From assembly GCF_004792695.1 (NCBI RefSeq), contig NZ_SRXU01000004.1, positions 248,001 through 312,000 on the forward strand: a stretch of DNA of 64,000 bases, written 5' to 3'. This document shows positions 35,123 to 48,451 of this stretch, one piece after another. The translations under genes were made by a program, and so were the position numbers. Below the pieces are notes generated by a model. That model ran no database searches. It was not told the DNA's origin and saw only the letters and a list, made by a program, of their open reading frames with translations. Source of the DNA: Sphingomonas naasensis. Lineage in GTDB: Bacteria; Pseudomonadota; Alphaproteobacteria; Sphingomonadales; Sphingomonadaceae. Numbering within the stretch: position 1 is the stretch's first letter; each line of letters starts with the position of its first letter.

Positions 35123-35315
35123 GGGCGTTCGCGAGCACCGCGAGATCGGCGTTGCTGACGTCGACGCCGGTGGCGTCGACCAGCTTCGATTCGACCGCGT
35201 GGCTCTCCGAGTCGCCGAGGCCGATGAAGCTCACCGCGGTGAAGATCACGCCGGCAGCCCAGAGCAGCGCTGCCCAGCGACTACGGAAAAGGCGAGCGGG
35301 ACGTAGCGGAACCAT
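35112..35315 (-). CDS. small single-pass membrane protein of unknown function
   Basis: 67 residues. A basic N-terminus (RPARLFRSRW) is followed by one membrane helix (ALLWAAGVIFTAVSFIGL, about 14-32) and a short acidic, probably periplasmic tail (TGVDVSNADLAVLANAL). The stop overlaps the lipoprotein gene's end by 11 bases on the other strand. Ribosome-site support is weak, so it is supported mainly by its composition and position. Confidence 0.5.
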   Translation of the reverse strand: MVPLRPARLFRSRWAALLWAAGVIFTAVSFIGLGDSESHAVESKLVDATGVDVSNADLAVLANALSE

Positions 35316-35380
35316 GCGGCCATCATAGCCGCGACAAATGAAGGCTGACCTTCGATGACTGGTTAAGCTAGTTTTGGGGC

Positions 35381-35773
35381 ATGGCATCCTACACCACCAA
35401 GATCACCGCCGGGCCGGAGGACATCGACATTCTCGGCCACGTCAACAACGCGGTTTGGGTCAAATGGATTCAGGACGTGGCGGTGGCGCATTGGCACGCG
35501 ATCGCGGCGCCCGAGCATCACGACGCCTATATCTGGGTCGTGACCCGGCACGAGATCGACTATCGCGGCAGCGTGGTCGAAGGCGAGACGGTGACCGCCG
35601 AGACGTGGGTGCCCGAACCGCCCAAGGGCGCGCGGTTCGATCGTTACATGAAGTTCACCGGCGCCGACGGGAAGGTGCGCGTCGAGGCGAAGACGACGTG
35701 GGCGATATTGGACCGCGCCACCGGGCGGCTGGTGCGCGTGCCGGCCGAAGTGGCGGCGCCGTTTCTGGCTTGA
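35381..35773 (+). CDS. 4HBT-type (hot-dog) acyl-CoA thioesterase
   Basis: 130 residues with the hot-dog thioesterase signature DIDILGHVNNAVWVKWIQDV near residues 14-33 (Asp/His/Asn active-site region) and a central strand EIDYRGSVVEGETVTAETWV, as in YbgC/FadM-like enzymes. Hydrolyses acyl-CoA esters in the cytoplasm; the chain preference is unknown. Stop is followed four bases later by a paired-palindrome element. Confidence 0.92.
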   Translation: MASYTTKITAGPEDIDILGHVNNAVWVKWIQDVAVAHWHAIAAPEHHDAYIWVVTRHEIDYRGSVVEGETVTAETWVPEPPKGARFDRYMKFTGADGKVRVEAKTTWAILDRATGRLVRVPAEVAAPFLA

Positions 35774-35776
35774 TCC

Positions 35777-35910
35777 AAATCCTCCCCCGGGAACCGGGGG
35801 AGGTGGCAGCGAAGCTGACGGAGGGGGCGCCTCCGCAAGCTACGTACTCGCGGAGAGACCCCCTCCGTCGCCTTCGGCGCCACCTCCCCCGCTGCGCGAG
35901 GGAGGATTTT
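35777..35910. repeat. paired-palindrome gap element (CCTCCC family), copy 2
   Basis: Arms AAATCCTCCC and GGGAGGATTT at the ends, with inner palindromes (CCCCCGGGAACCGGGGG; GGAGGGGGCGCCTCC) and CCCCCTCCGTCGCCTTCG shared with copy 1. It fills the gap between the convergent thioesterase and ppc genes, so it may also end both transcripts. Confidence 0.9.
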
Positions 35911-35915
35911 GACGA

Positions 35916-38588
<2,673 letters not shown>

Positions 38589-38621
38589 GGCGCGTGTTGC
38601 TGCACCGCAAAAGGCGCGGGG

Positions 38622-39521
38622 TCAACGCCCTCCGCGCACCATATCGTCGGCAAGCCATTCCTCGATCAATTCCTCGTCGCCGAACAGCTGGGCCGGCACC
38701 GGCATCGCGCCGATGCCGGCAGCGAGACTGTCGGGAACGACGAGCATCGTCGCGCCGGGGCCGAGTGCCCCACCAAGCGCGCGCTGGAAGGGGTCGATCG
38801 ACGTCGTTCCGGCCGTGGGGAGCGCGGCGCGCACCTCCGTCGCCGGCGTCTCGCCCGGGAGCGCCACCCGGGTCCAGCCGCGATCGTCCCGCCACACCCA
38901 CGCCTGGGCGCGCTCGATCGTCCCGTCGAACGCCACCGGCGCCGAACCGATCTGCACGCCCTCGCGCAGCACGGTCATCCGGCGGTCCACCCCGCTGACC
39001 ACGATCGTGACCGGCCCCCGGCTCGCCAGCCCGGGACGCCACCATGCCGGCCCCGCGACGGGCCGGCCGCGCGTCGTCTGCCCGCCGCCGGTCACCAGCA
39101 CGGTCATCCCGGTTCGCGTCTCGGCGAACAATTGCCGGGCGAAATCATGGGGCAGCCGGATGCAGCCATGCGAGGCCGGATAGCCCGGCAGCGCGCCGGC
39201 GTGCAGCGCCACGCCCTGCCAGGTCAGCCGCTGCATGAACGGCATCGGCGCATTGCTGTACTGGTTCGAGCGGTGGAAGCTTTTCTTCTGGAGGATGGTG
39301 AACACGCCCGCCGGAGTGCCGTAGCCGGGCTTGCCGGTGGATACCGGCGATGCCGCCACCGCGACGCCGTCGCGATAGGCGACGAGCCGCTGGCTGCGGA
39401 CGTCGACCACGACGAGCAACGGGTTTTGCGCCGATGCCGACACCGCGGCCCCGCCCGCGTCTCCGGCCAGCAAGGCAGCAACGGCGAGCGCCAGCGCGCA
39501 GGCGGGCCTGAGGCTCAGCAA
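38622..39521 (-). CDS. L,D-transpeptidase (YkuD/ErfK family)
   Basis: 299 residues. Signal peptide (about 1-32), YkuD domain (about 35-160) with the catalytic SHGCIRLP (near residue 113) and the fold marker GVALHAGALPGYPA, then an unassigned C-terminal half with beta segments. It cross-links peptidoglycan or attaches proteins to it. No ATG is in frame upstream of the signal sequence; the TTG at 39521 behind GGGGGA is the best start. It diverges from the MpaB-family gene. Confidence 0.88.
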   Translation of the reverse strand: MLSLRPACALALAVAALLAGDAGGAAVSASAQNPLLVVVDVRSQRLVAYRDGVAVAASPVSTGKPGYGTPAGVFTILQKKSFHRSNQYSNAPMPFMQRLTWQGVALHAGALPGYPASHGCIRLPHDFARQLFAETRTGMTVLVTGGGQTTRGRPVAGPAWWRPGLASRGPVTIVVSGVDRRMTVLREGVQIGSAPVAFDGTIERAQAWVWRDDRGWTRVALPGETPATEVRAALPTAGTTSIDPFQRALGGALGPGATMLVVPDSLAAGIGAMPVPAQLFGDEELIEEWLADDMVRGGR

Positions 39522-39630
39522 GAACGGCGATCCCCCGACATGGCTGATCAGACCTACCAGCGAAGCGCCGGGTGCGAAACGATCCTTTTGCGGGGTTGCG
39601 GGGGCGTCGCGACACCCTAGCTTGGCGCCG

Positions 39631-40482
39631 ATGACTCCCGCCGCCCCCGTCGCCCGATCGCTCAAGCGCGCCCTGATCGGCCAGGTGCGCGCAGTGTTCA
39701 ACGATTCCGCCAAGGGCGAGAAGCCGATCCAGCGCCAGCCCGAGGCGAGCCTGTTCGGGCCGGGGTCGGTGGTCTGGCGCGTACATGGCGACGTCACCAC
39801 GATGATGGTCGGCGGCGTCGCCGCGCTGCTTCTCCAGATGCTCCATCCCGCGGTGCTCGCCGGGGTGTGGGACCATTCGAGCTTCCGCGGCGACATGATC
39901 GGCCGGCTGCGGCGCACCGCGCGCTTCATCGCGGTGACCAGCTATGGCTCCGACGAAGAGGCCGAGGCGGCGATCGCGAAGGTGCGCGAGGTCCACACCC
40001 GGGTGAAGGGCATTCTTCCCGACGGCACCCCCTATGCCGCCGACGATCCCCGTCTGCTCGCCTGGGTGCACGTCACCGAGGCGGTGAGCTTTCTCGATGC
40101 ATGGATCCGCTACGCCGAGCCGGGCATGGCGATGGCCGAGCAGGACCGCTATTTCGCGGAGTTCGCACGGATAGCCGAGGCGCTGGGGACCGATCCGGTG
40201 CCGCGCAGCCGCGGCGAGGCCGATGCGCTGATCGCCACGATGCGCCGCGAGCTGGCCGTCGACGCGCGTACCCGCGAAGTCGCGCGGCTGGTGCTCTCCC
40301 AGCCGGCGCCCAATCTGGCGATGAAACCGTTCCAGGCGATGACCTTCGAGGCGGCGGTCGACCTGCTTCCCGATTGGGCGCGGCGGATGCATGGATTTCC
40401 GCGCCCTGGCCTCTCCACCCCGCTGGTCCGGCTCGGCACCGGCGGGATCGCACGGACGATACGCTGGGCGTTTCGCGGCTAG
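39631..40482 (+). CDS. MpaB-family (DUF2236) oxygenase
   Basis: 283 residues of the DUF2236 family. The signature blocks are LFGPGSVVWRVHGDVTTMMVGG (Arg/His/Asp near residue 50), LLLQMLHPAVLAGVWDHS, RTARFIAVTSYGS and LLAWVHVTEAVSFLDAW. Named for the rubber- and mycophenolate-related oxygenases, in which conserved His and Asp residues bind haem or metal. The physiological substrate is unknown. ATG at 39631 is chosen over a TTG nine bases earlier. The stop overlaps the next (minus-strand) gene by four bases. Confidence 0.87.
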   Translation: MTPAAPVARSLKRALIGQVRAVFNDSAKGEKPIQRQPEASLFGPGSVVWRVHGDVTTMMVGGVAALLLQMLHPAVLAGVWDHSSFRGDMIGRLRRTARFIAVTSYGSDEEAEAAIAKVREVHTRVKGILPDGTPYAADDPRLLAWVHVTEAVSFLDAWIRYAEPGMAMAEQDRYFAEFARIAEALGTDPVPRSRGEADALIATMRRELAVDARTREVARLVLSQPAPNLAMKPFQAMTFEAAVDLLPDWARRMHGFPRPGLSTPLVRLGTGGIARTIRWAFRG

Positions 40483-41441
40483 CTGCGCAGCTGGAGCAGA
40501 TCGGCGATCGTTGGAAGGATGCCGGCGAGCGCCGGCGCCAGCACGACGAGGATTTTTCCAAGCCCGTCCATCAGCCCCGCATCCAGCAGCACCGGCGCCT
40601 CCGCATCCTCGCCTTCCTCGGTCAGCGCCGCCGCGCGGGCCCGCAGCCCTGCGACCACCGGAACCGCGAAACTCGCGATCACCAGCGACGACGTCACTCC
40701 GGAATAGAGCGCGAAGGCATCGACATGCGCCGAAAAGGCCTTGGCCGCCGCCGGCTCGAACAGCGCCTGCGGCCAGCGCGTCCACGCCAGCTGGAAAACG
40801 ATCGAGGCCACCATCAACGCCGCGGCGGCGTTGACATAGAGCCGCAGCCGCAGCCGCTGGCGGAGCAGGAAGGCACGCGCCTTGGCAGCCGGGGGCGGGA
40901 GCGGGCGGACGAGGCAGGATACCGCGCCGACGATCGTCAGCGCCGCACCGATCATCAGCCCCGCGCGCGCGACAAAGATCAGCGTATCGAGCCGCGTTGC
41001 GACGATTTTCGCGTCGCGATCCCCGTCCGTGACGCTGCCGAACAGTTCCGTGGCCTTGCCGACCACGTCGATACCGAGCGGATTCGCAAGCACGGCAAAA
41101 TATCGCCCCGAAAGCGTCATCCAGAGCGAGCCGACGACGAGCCCCGTCAGCAAAGTGAGGAGCAGCAGCCGGCGCATCCGCGCGTCGAATTCGGCGACAA
41201 GATCGCGTGCGAACAGCACCAACGTCAGGAATGAGACTCCACACGCGGCGAGCAGCGCCGAAAGAATGTAGAGCCGGCCGGCAGCATCGGCATGGGGCTG
41301 CGGCGCGAGCGAGGGCAGCGGGGCCAGCCCGTACCAGCCGAACCAGGCGAGCAGCAAATCCGATCCGATGAATATCAGCACGGGCGGTACCACCAGTGCC
41401 AGCGATGCCCAGTCTGTCGTCGATTGGTTCTTTGTTCGCAT
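40479..41441 (-). CDS. polytopic membrane protein of unknown function
   Basis: 320 residues, not recognised. About six hydrophobic segments (for example SLALVVPPVLIFIGSDLLLAW at 13-33, LYILSALLAACGVSFLTLVLF near 60-77, LLLLTLLTGLVVGSLWM near 92-108, and a C-terminal ILVVLAPALAGILPTI). Between these lie short charged loops and an Asp-rich loop near 140. It starts opposite the giant RTX gene, across a 394-base divergent gap. Membrane role certain, function unknown. Confidence 0.75.
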   Translation of the reverse strand: MRTKNQSTTDWASLALVVPPVLIFIGSDLLLAWFGWYGLAPLPSLAPQPHADAAGRLYILSALLAACGVSFLTLVLFARDLVAEFDARMRRLLLLTLLTGLVVGSLWMTLSGRYFAVLANPLGIDVVGKATELFGSVTDGDRDAKIVATRLDTLIFVARAGLMIGAALTIVGAVSCLVRPLPPPAAKARAFLLRQRLRLRLYVNAAAALMVASIVFQLAWTRWPQALFEPAAAKAFSAHVDAFALYSGVTSSLVIASFAVPVVAGLRARAAALTEEGEDAEAPVLLDAGLMDGLGKILVVLAPALAGILPTIADLLQLRS

Positions 41442-41835
41442 GTGCCCCCCGAGCTGACTGTAGCGCCGCGGCGCGGGAGGGAAAGCGCCAAGTCGCGTCC
41501 GCGATCGCGTCCGGCCCCGCGGCAGCTGCTTGCCGACGAGGGGAATATTCCGCCCAGAATCAGATCGTTCCGGTGATGATCCGTTTTAGATGATTTTCTA
41601 TGGACTCGAAGTCATCGGCGAGTAACCTGTCCATGTTCCGATACGAAACAAGATCGAGTCGCGCGGGGCAAAGTTTCGTTCGACTTGTCGAGCGGCGCGA
41701 TCGGACGGGGGATTGGGATAACAGCAATATTTCCGGAAAATGCGGCTTGCGCCGGACGGATGTTTGCACCTGCGATTCCTCGCTCCTTTCGGCGTTAACT
41801 GCTTGCCTGTTGCGCGCCAACAAGAGGAGACGGAT
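41442..41835 (+). other. 394-base gap upstream of the giant RTX gene
   Basis: No convincing gene; an open frame at 41600 on the plus strand runs on into the RTX gene in another frame and looks non-coding. The region is more AT-rich than average (for example GATGATTTTCTATGGAC, CAATATTTCCGGAAAATGC), so both divergent promoters are likely here. TTCCGGAA at 41730-41737 is a perfect palindrome. Confidence 0.55.
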
Positions 41836-44800
41836 GTGGCTACCTATACCGGCAATAACGGCAACAACACCATCAACGGCTCCAACGGCGACGATACGAT
41901 CTACGGCCTTGGCGGCAACGATCATCTCAACGGCCGGGGCGGCAACGACACGATCTATGGCGGCAGCGGCAACGACGATATCGAAGGCGGCGACGGCAAT
42001 GACTCGCTCTACGGCGAAGACGGCGACGACGATATCTCGGGAGGAAATGGCAACGACGTATTGAGCGGCGGCGCGGGCGCGGACGAACTCTATGGCGACG
42101 CCAATGACGACACGCTCAATGGCGACGCCGGCAACGACGCGCTCCATGGCGGCACCGGCAACGACAATCTTTCGGGCGGCGCCGACAACGACACGCTCTG
42201 GGGCGATGACGGCAATGACTATCTTCATGGCGGCACCGGGCTCGACCAGCTGTTCGGCGGCAACGGCACCGACACGCTCGACGGCGGCGACGGCGACGAC
42301 GAGCTTTCGGGCGGTACCGGCAATGACAATCTCAGCGGCGGCGAAGGCAATGACCAGCTGTCGGGCGACGACAATGACGATATTCTCTCGGGCGGTAACG
42401 GCAACGACGCGCTCTATGGCGGCAACGGCAACGATCGGCTGACCGGCGGCGGCGGGCTCGACTATCTCGACGGCGGTTCGGGCACTGACACCGCGGTCTA
42501 TTCGGGCTCGCTGTTCGAATATTCGATCTATCGCTTCGGCCCGATCGCCAGCGTGGTGCACAACGGCCCGGGCGGGGCCGGCTCGGGCGCCGACGGCGTC
42601 GATCTGCTGCTCGGCGTCGAGCGGCTGCAATTCGCCGACGTGACGATCGATCTCACTGGCAACAACGCACCGATCGCGGCCAATGACAGCGCGGCGCTCA
42701 CCGAAAATGCCGGCAGCTACAGCAGCGGCAGCGCGAGCGTGCTCGACAATGACTATGATTTCGACGGCGATCCGCTGACCGTCGCGCCGGGGGTGTTCAA
42801 CGGCACCTATGGCACGCTGACGCTCAACGCCAACGGCACCTATAATTATGTGCTCAACGCCACGGCGCAGACGCTGGCGCAGGGCCAGGTGGCGCAGGAC
42901 AGCTTCACCTATACCGTGTCCGACGGCAGCGCGTCCGACACGGCGAGCCTGACCTTCAACATCACCGGTCTCAACGACGCCCCGGTCGCCAATCCCGATG
43001 CGGCGGCGACCAGCGAGAATGCCAGCGTGCTGATCAACGTGCTCGCCAACGACACCGATGTCGACAATGGCGCGGTGCTCACGGTCACCGGGGCGTCGGC
43101 CCCCGCGGGGCAGGGCAGCGCGGCGGTGGTTGCCAACCAGGTCCAGTTCAACCCCGGCTCGGATTTCGATCATCTCGCAGTCGGAGCGACCGCGACGGTG
43201 ACGCTCAGCTATACGATCCAGGACCAGTTCGGCGCGGCTTCGGCCTCGACCGTGTCGGTCACGGTGACCGGCACCAATGACGGCCCGGTCGCCAATCCCG
43301 ATGCCGCGACGACCGGCGAGAATTCCAGTGTGCTGATCAACGTGCTCGCCAATGACAGCGACGCCGACGATGGTGCGGTGCTCACCGTGACGACCGCCTC
43401 GGCACCGGCGGGGCAGGGTAGCGCGGCGGTGGTCGCCAACCAGGTCCAGTTCAATCCGGGCAGCGACTTCGATCATCTCGCGGTCGGCGCCAGCCAGGTG
43501 GTAACGGTGAGCTATTCGATTTCGGACGAGCATGGCGCGGCCGCCGCCTCGACGATCGCGGTCACGGTGACCGGCACCAACGATGGTCCGATCGCCAGCC
43601 CGGACAGCGCGACGACGAGCGAGAATGCGGCGGTCCTCGTCAACGTGCTCGCCAATGACAGCGACGCCGACGATGGCGCGGTGCTCACCGTCACCACCGC
43701 TTCGGCTCCCGCGGGGCAGGGCAGTGCGGCGGTGGTCGCCAACCAGGTCCAGTTCGATCCTGGCAGCGATTTCGATCATCTCGCGGTCGGCGCCAGCCAG
43801 GTGGTGACGGTCAGCTATTCGATTTCGGACGAGCATGGCGCGACGTCGTCCTCGACTCTCGCGGTCACCGTGACCGGGACCAATGACGGCCCGGTCGCCA
43901 ATCCTGACAGCGCGACGACCAGCGAGAATGCCGGCGTCACGATCGACGTGCTGGCCAACGACAGCGACGCCGACGATGGTGCGGTGCTCACCGTCACGAC
44001 CGCGTCGGCGCCGGCGGGACAGGGCAGCGCCTCGGTTGTCGCCAATCAGGTGCAGTTCGTCCCCGGCACCGACTTCGACTATCTCGCGGCGGGCGAGAGC
44101 ACGGTGGTCAGCGTGAGCTATTCGATCGCCGATGAGCATGGCGCGACCGCTGCCTCGACGATCGCCGTCACGGTCACGGGCACCAATGACGCGCCGGTGA
44201 TCGACGCCGGCGGCACCGATGCCAGCGGTTCGGTCACCGAGCTGCCCAATGGCGATCCCAACGAGAACGCCTTCACCCACGCCGACAGCGGCACGATCGC
44301 GTTCGACGACGCGGATGTGAGCGATACCCACAGCGCCAGCTTCGTAGCCCAGGGAAGCGGCTATCTCGGCAGCTTCAGCCTCGATCCGGTCAACCAGGCC
44401 GGCGACAATGTCGGCTGGCATTTCGAGGTCGAGGACAGCGCGATCGATTTCCTCGACGAAGGCGAGACGCTCACCCAGACCTATAGCGTGACGGTCGATG
44501 ACGGGCATGGCGGCACGGCAACGCAGGACGTCACCGTCACCATCACCGGCGAGGCCGACAATCTCCCGCCCGACGCGGTCGACGACAGCTATTCGGTGCC
44601 CGGCAACGTCACGCTCACCGTCGATGCCAGCGAAGGCGTGCTCGCCAACGACACCGACGATGGCGGGGTCGGCACCGGTCCGGGGCAGGCATCGGTCACC
44701 GCGTTCGACGCGACCTCGGCGAACGGCGCGACGGTGACGGTCAACCCCGACGGCTCGTTCAGCTACGAGGCACCGGTCGGCTTCAGCGGTGCCGACAGCT

Positions 44801-47646
44801 TCACCTACACGCTCACCGACGCCGACGGCGCGACCGACACCGCGACGGTGACCGTCAATGTCGCGGCGACGCAGGTCTGGTTCATCGACAATGCCGCGAC
44901 CGGCAGCGCCAATCTGGGCACCCAGGCCGATCCGTTCACCTCGATCGCGGCGTTCAACGCGGCGCAGGGCACGCCCGACGGCCCCGGCACCGGCGACACC
45001 GTCTATCTGCGCGAAGGCACCGGCACCTATTCCGAGGCCGACGGGATCAATTTGCTGAACGGCCAGACGCTGGTCGGCGGCGGGCAGGATCTGGTGATCG
45101 GCGCCGAGACGATCGAGCAAGGCACGGGCCGCCCGACGATCATCACCACCGGCGGCACCAACAACGGCATCGACCTCGCCCAGAACAACCACGTCTCGGG
45201 GCTCGACATCGGCGACACCACCGGCGCGGGCATCGCCGATGGCGGCGGCACCGTCGGCAGCCTGACGATCAGCGATGTCGGCAAATCGGGCGCCGGCCAG
45301 ATCGTCGACATCGATCAGGGCGGCACGCTCGACGTCACGCTCAACGACGCGGCGTCGACCGGCTCGAGTGGCGGCGCGATCGACCTCGCCGGTGTCGGCG
45401 GCAGCTTCACCGTCACCGGCGCGACGTCGATCACCGGCACGCATGGCGGCGGCGGGATCGACATCACCGGGTCGTCGCTCAGCGCAAGCTTCGCCGGCGG
45501 CGGTACGGTCTCGACCGGGACGACCACCGCGGTGAACTTCGTCGGCAACAGCGGTGCGCTGGCGCTGGGCGGCGGACTCGACATCGTCACCACCAGCGGC
45601 GCGGGGCTGAACGTCAGCGGCGGTGGCGCGGTGAGCGCAACCGGCGCGGGCAACAGCGTGACTTCGACCACCGGGGTCGCGGTCTCGGTCAGCGGCACTG
45701 CGATCGGTGCGGCCGATCTGACGTTCGAGAGCGTCTCGGCGGATGGCGGCGCCTATGCGATCCGGCTCAACGGCACCGGATCGGCGGGCGGGCTGCACAT
45801 CACCGGCACCGGCGCTGATGGTTCGGGCGGCACGATCCAGAATATCGGCGTGCGCGGAATCGAGCTGGTCAACACCGCCGGGGTGAGCATCGCCAATGTC
45901 GCGCTCACCAACGCCAATCTGACCAACGGCACCTCGACCGATCTCGACGTGAGCAACTCGAACGGCGCGATCTATCTGAGCGGTGTCAACGGCGCGTCGT
46001 TCGACAATGTCGATATCAACGGCGCGGCCGACAGTGGCGTCGTCGGCATCAACGTCGCCGATTTCGTGATGAACAACAGCACGATCACCCAGGCCGGCAA
46101 CGCCCTGAACGAGAGCGGGCTCGAGTTCAGCAACCTCTCGGGCGATTCGTCGATCTCGAACACCGACATCTCCTTCTCCGAGACCAACGGGCTCGACATC
46201 GTAAACACCGATGTCGGTCTCAATCTGGTGCTCGACAACGTCACCATCCGCGACAGCCAGACCGTCTCGCTGGGCGGCCCGGCGAACGGCAATGGCGATG
46301 GCGGGTTGCAGTTCCGCAGCTTCAGCAGTGCGCCTGGCGCGCCTGCCACCAATATCGACATCGTCGACAGCGATTTCGTGCGGCTGCGGACCCAGGCGAT
46401 CCAGGTCATCGCCGACGACGACTCGGTGGTCACCGTCGATATCGTCAACAACCTGATCGACAGCGAGGCGGCGATCGGCACCGGCGTCGATCTCAACGCC
46501 AGCGACGGCGCGCAATTCGCGTTCAACGTCATCGGCAACACGATCCAGAGCCGCGGCGGCAATGCGGTCAACGTCACGGCGTCGACCGGTGCGGACGTAG
46601 AGGGGCGGATCAACGACAACAACATCACCGCCAATGCCAGCGGTGCGGGCGTGCGCGTCCTGCCGCAGGACACCGGCACCACGGCGATCGTCGAGGTGCG
46701 CGACAACAGCATCACGATGGGCGCCGGAAATGGCAGCTCGGCGATCGACGCCCAGGCGCGCTTCGGCGACGCCCGGCTCGATCTGACGCTCGACAACAAC
46801 ACCCTCGATTCGAACACCACCGCGCTCGCCGACATCAACATCACCGCGGGCTCGTCGACGGCGGGCGAGACCAACCAGGTCTATGTCAACATCATCAACA
46901 ACGACGTGGTCGCTGGCGGGCCGACCAACCTTCTGCGCCTGCGCACCTCGGACCTCGACGCCACCACCGATCCGCGGATCTTCCTCGGCGGGTTTGTCGA
47001 GGGCGGGCCGGGGCTCGACGACGATGCGGCGGCGACGTGGAACGCCAATGGCAACACGCCGACGGCGACCGCGACGAATATCGTCGTCACCCAGACCGGA
47101 ACCGCGACCGCGCCCGCGGGCGGCGTCGTGCAGACGCCGGACAACCCCAGCCCGTTGATGGCTGCCTTCGTGGCGCAGGGTGCCATGGCCGGCACCCTGC
47201 TCGGGCAGGCGCAGCTCGATGCGGCCGTCGCCGCGGCGATCCAGCTCTGGGCCGATGCCGGCGCGAGCGCCGACCAGATCGCCGCGATGCGCGGCACGGC
47301 GGTAGCGGTCTCCAAACTGGCGGGGCTCGATCTCGGGCTGCACACCAGCCAAGGCGTGCTGATCGACGCCAATGCGGCGGGCTTTGGATGGTCCGGTGAC
47401 GCGGCGCCGACCGGCGGTATCGATCTGCTGACGGTGGTGGCGCACGAACTCGGCCATGTGGCGGGGCTCGACGATGACTATTCGACGGGAAGCAGCGACG
47501 TGATGCACGGCTTCCTCGCCCCCGGCGAGCAGCATGTGCCGGGTGCCGCCGAGACGACCGCATTCGCGTCGCAACCGGGCGAGTGGGGCGAGATATCGCC
47601 GCTCCATTTCAAACTGTTCGAGCATCACTTCGACAGCTTGTTCTGA
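41836..47646 (+). CDS. giant RTX/VCBS protein with beta-helix and C-terminal metalloprotease-like motif
   Basis: 1936 residues from a GTG behind GAGGAG (six-base spacing). About 5-210: GGxGxD nonapeptide RTX repeats that bind calcium. About 210-275: an RTX-associated segment ending VERLQFAD. 278-383: a cadherin/VCBS-like domain. 384-787: four 101-residue tandem repeats. About 788-1010: two more Ig/VCBS-like domains. About 1014-1700: Asn/Gly/Ser/Thr-rich, probable parallel beta-helix. The C-terminal 170 residues contain [20 protein letters not shown] (near 1870) and DVMHGF, a matrixin-like HExxHxxGxxD zinc site. No Sec signal. Type I secretion is expected, but no HlyB/HlyD/TolC genes are nearby. 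Role: adhesion or a matrix protease, by inference. Confidence 0.9.
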   Translation: MATYTGNNGNNTINGSNGDDTIYGLGGNDHLNGRGGNDTIYGGSGNDDIEGGDGNDSLYGEDGDDDISGGNGNDVLSGGAGADELYGDANDDTLNGDAGNDALHGGTGNDNLSGGADNDTLWGDDGNDYLHGGTGLDQLFGGNGTDTLDGGDGDDELSGGTGNDNLSGGEGNDQLSGDDNDDILSGGNGNDALYGGNGNDRLTGGGGLDYLDGGSGTDTAVYSGSLFEYSIYRFGPIASVVHNGPGGAGSGADGVDLLLGVERLQFADVTIDLTGNNAPIAANDSAALTENAGSYSSGSASVLDNDYDFDGDPLTVAPGVFNGTYGTLTLNANGTYNYVLNATAQTLAQGQVAQDSFTYTVSDGSASDTASLTFNITGLNDAPVANPDAAATSENASVLINVLANDTDVDNGAVLTVTGASAPAGQGSAAVVANQVQFNPGSDFDHLAVGATATVTLSYTIQDQFGAASASTVSVTVTGTNDGPVANPDAATTGENSSVLINVLANDSDADDGAVLTVTTASAPAGQGSAAVVANQVQFNPGSDFDHLAVGASQVVTVSYSISDEHGAAAASTIAVTVTGTNDGPIASPDSATTSENAAVLVNVLANDSDADDGAVLTVTTASAPAGQGSAAVVANQVQFDPGSDFDHLAVGASQVVTVSYSISDEHGATSSSTLAVTVTGTNDGPVANPDSATTSENAGVTIDVLANDSDADDGAVLTVTTASAPAGQGSASVVANQVQFVPGTDFDYLAAGESTVVSVSYSIADEHGATAASTIAVTVTGTNDAPVIDAGGTDASGSVTELPNGDPNENAFTHADSGTIAFDDADVSDTHSASFVAQGSGYLGSFSLDPVNQAGDNVGWHFEVEDSAIDFLDEGETLTQTYSVTVDDGHGGTATQDVTVTITGEADNLPPDAVDDSYSVPGNVTLTVDASEGVLANDTDDGGVGTGPGQASVTAFDATSANGATVTVNPDGSFSYEAPVGFSGADSFTYTLTDADGATDTATVTVNVAATQVWFIDNAATGSANLGTQADPFTSIAAFNAAQGTPDGPGTGDTVYLREGTGTYSEADGINLLNGQTLVGGGQDLVIGAETIEQGTGRPTIITTGGTNNGIDLAQNNHVSGLDIGDTTGAGIADGGGTVGSLTISDVGKSGAGQIVDIDQGGTLDVTLNDAASTGSSGGAIDLAGVGGSFTVTGATSITGTHGGGGIDITGSSLSASFAGGGTVSTGTTTAVNFVGNSGALALGGGLDIVTTSGAGLNVSGGGAVSATGAGNSVTSTTGVAVSVSGTAIGAADLTFESVSADGGAYAIRLNGTGSAGGLHITGTGADGSGGTIQNIGVRGIELVNTAGVSIANVALTNANLTNGTSTDLDVSNSNGAIYLSGVNGASFDNVDINGAADSGVVGINVADFVMNNSTITQAGNALNESGLEFSNLSGDSSISNTDISFSETNGLDIVNTDVGLNLVLDNVTIRDSQTVSLGGPANGNGDGGLQFRSFSSAPGAPATNIDIVDSDFVRLRTQAIQVIADDDSVVTVDIVNNLIDSEAAIGTGVDLNASDGAQFAFNVIGNTIQSRGGNAVNVTASTGADVEGRINDNNITANASGAGVRVLPQDTGTTAIVEVRDNSITMGAGNGSSAIDAQARFGDARLDLTLDNNTLDSNTTALADINITAGSSTAGETNQVYVNIINNDVVAGGPTNLLRLRTSDLDATTDPRIFLGGFVEGGPGLDDDAAATWNANGNTPTATATNIVVTQTGTATAPAGGVVQTPDNPSPLMAAFVAQGAMAGTLLGQAQLDAAVAAAIQLWADAGASADQIAAMRGTAVAVSKLAGLDLGLHTSQGVLIDANAAGFGWSGDAAPTGGIDLLTVVAHELGHVAGLDDDYSTGSSDVMHGFLAPGEQHVPGAAETTAFASQPGEWGEISPLHFKLFEHHFDSLF
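41850..42465 (+). repeat. RTX nonapeptide-coding repeat tract
   Basis: About 20 tandem 27-base units encoding variants of GGxGNDxLx, such as GGSGNDDIE and GGNGNDALY. It is imperfect at DNA level, with recurrent GGCGGCAACGGCAACGA-like words. Explains the very long frames seen on all strands here. Confidence 0.9.
42985..44196 (+). repeat. four 303-bp tandem repeats inside the RTX gene
   Basis: Equivalent codons recur at 42985, 43288, 43591, 43894 and 44197, exactly 303 bases apart. Each unit encodes 101 residues with [24 protein letters not shown] and [23 protein letters not shown] blocks. DNA similarity between copies 2-4 is high, pointing to recent duplication or homogenisation. Confidence 0.92.
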
Positions 47647-47657
47647 TCGCTCCGCAG

Positions 47658-47683
47658 CCGCGGCGCGCGCAAAGGCGCCGCGG
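47658..47683 (+). terminator. hairpin after the RTX gene
   Basis: CCGCGGCGC (47658-47666) and GCGCCGCGG (47675-47683) form a perfect 9-bp stem with an 8-base loop, 12 bases after the RTX stop. It separates this gene from the oxidoreductase operon. Confidence 0.6.
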
Positions 47684-47815
47684 TCTCGCGTGTGCAAAAG
47701 GCATCCCGCGGCGGCGCGAGGCGGCTGGAGCCGCGGCGCCGGACGCGATATCGTCGAGGTCGTTGAACCGCAGCGTCGCGATACGCGTTCGCTGCGGTAC
47801 GGGAGCCAGGACGAT

Positions 47816-48451
47816 ATGAAGGATGACGATTTCGGCATCACCCGGCGCGGCGTTCTGGCCAGCGGCGGCGCTTCGTTCGCGATCGCAAGCATTCCGCCGG
47901 CGCGCGCCGAGATCGCGCCTGCATCGCAACCGATGCCTGCCGCGATGAAGGTCGCGCTGACGGTCAATGGCAAGAAGCGCGAGCTCGAGGTCGATACCCG
48001 CACGACCTTGCTCGACGCGCTGCGCGAGCATCTCCATCTGACCGGCACCAAGAAGGGCTGCGATCACGGCCAGTGCGGCGCCTGCACGGTCATCGTCGAT
48101 GGCCGGCGGATCAATTCTTGTCTGAGCCTCGCAGTGATGCACGAGGGCGACGAGGTGACCACGATCGAGGGCCTCGGCACGCCGGAAAAGCTCCACCCGA
48201 TGCAGGCGGCGTTCGTCAAGCATGACGGCTATCAATGCGGCTATTGCACGCCCGGCCAGATATGCTCGGCGGTCGCGGTGCTCGACGAGATCCGCCGGGG
48301 CGTGCCCAGCCATGTCACGCGCGATCTCAACGCCCGCCCGCGCGCGACAAATGACGAGATGCGCGAGCGGATGAGCGGCAATATTTGTCGCTGCGGCGCC
48401 TATTCGAACATCCTCGAGGCGATGACCGAAATCGCCGGGAGGCGCGGATGA
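47816..48451 (+). CDS. paoA: aldehyde oxidoreductase [2Fe-2S] subunit (PaoA-like)
   Basis: 211 residues. A twin-arginine leader ([14 protein letters not shown], residues 8-21) directs folded export to the periplasm. Plant-type [2Fe-2S] domain with CDHGQCGAC (near 81-89) and the second cluster domain with CGYCTPGQ (near 141) and CRCGAY (near 191). Passes electrons from the molybdenum site to FAD. First gene of a three-gene operon; the next start overlaps its stop by 4 bases. The ATG at 47816 is chosen because the Tat leader begins there. Confidence 0.94.
   Translation: MKDDDFGITRRGVLASGGASFAIASIPPARAEIAPASQPMPAAMKVALTVNGKKRELEVDTRTTLLDALREHLHLTGTKKGCDHGQCGACTVIVDGRRINSCLSLAVMHEGDEVTTIEGLGTPEKLHPMQAAFVKHDGYQCGYCTPGQICSAVAVLDEIRRGVPSHVTRDLNARPRATNDEMRERMSGNICRCGAYSNILEAMTEIAGRRG

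Noticed and set aside
41560..48051. A 2163-codon open frame on the minus strand opposite the RTX gene
   Set aside because: The repetitive GC-rich RTX and VCBS coding sequence leaves few stop triplets on the other strand; the translation is low-complexity, Arg/Asp/Ile/Gly-rich with no recognisable domain, while the plus strand has a ribosome site and clear domains.
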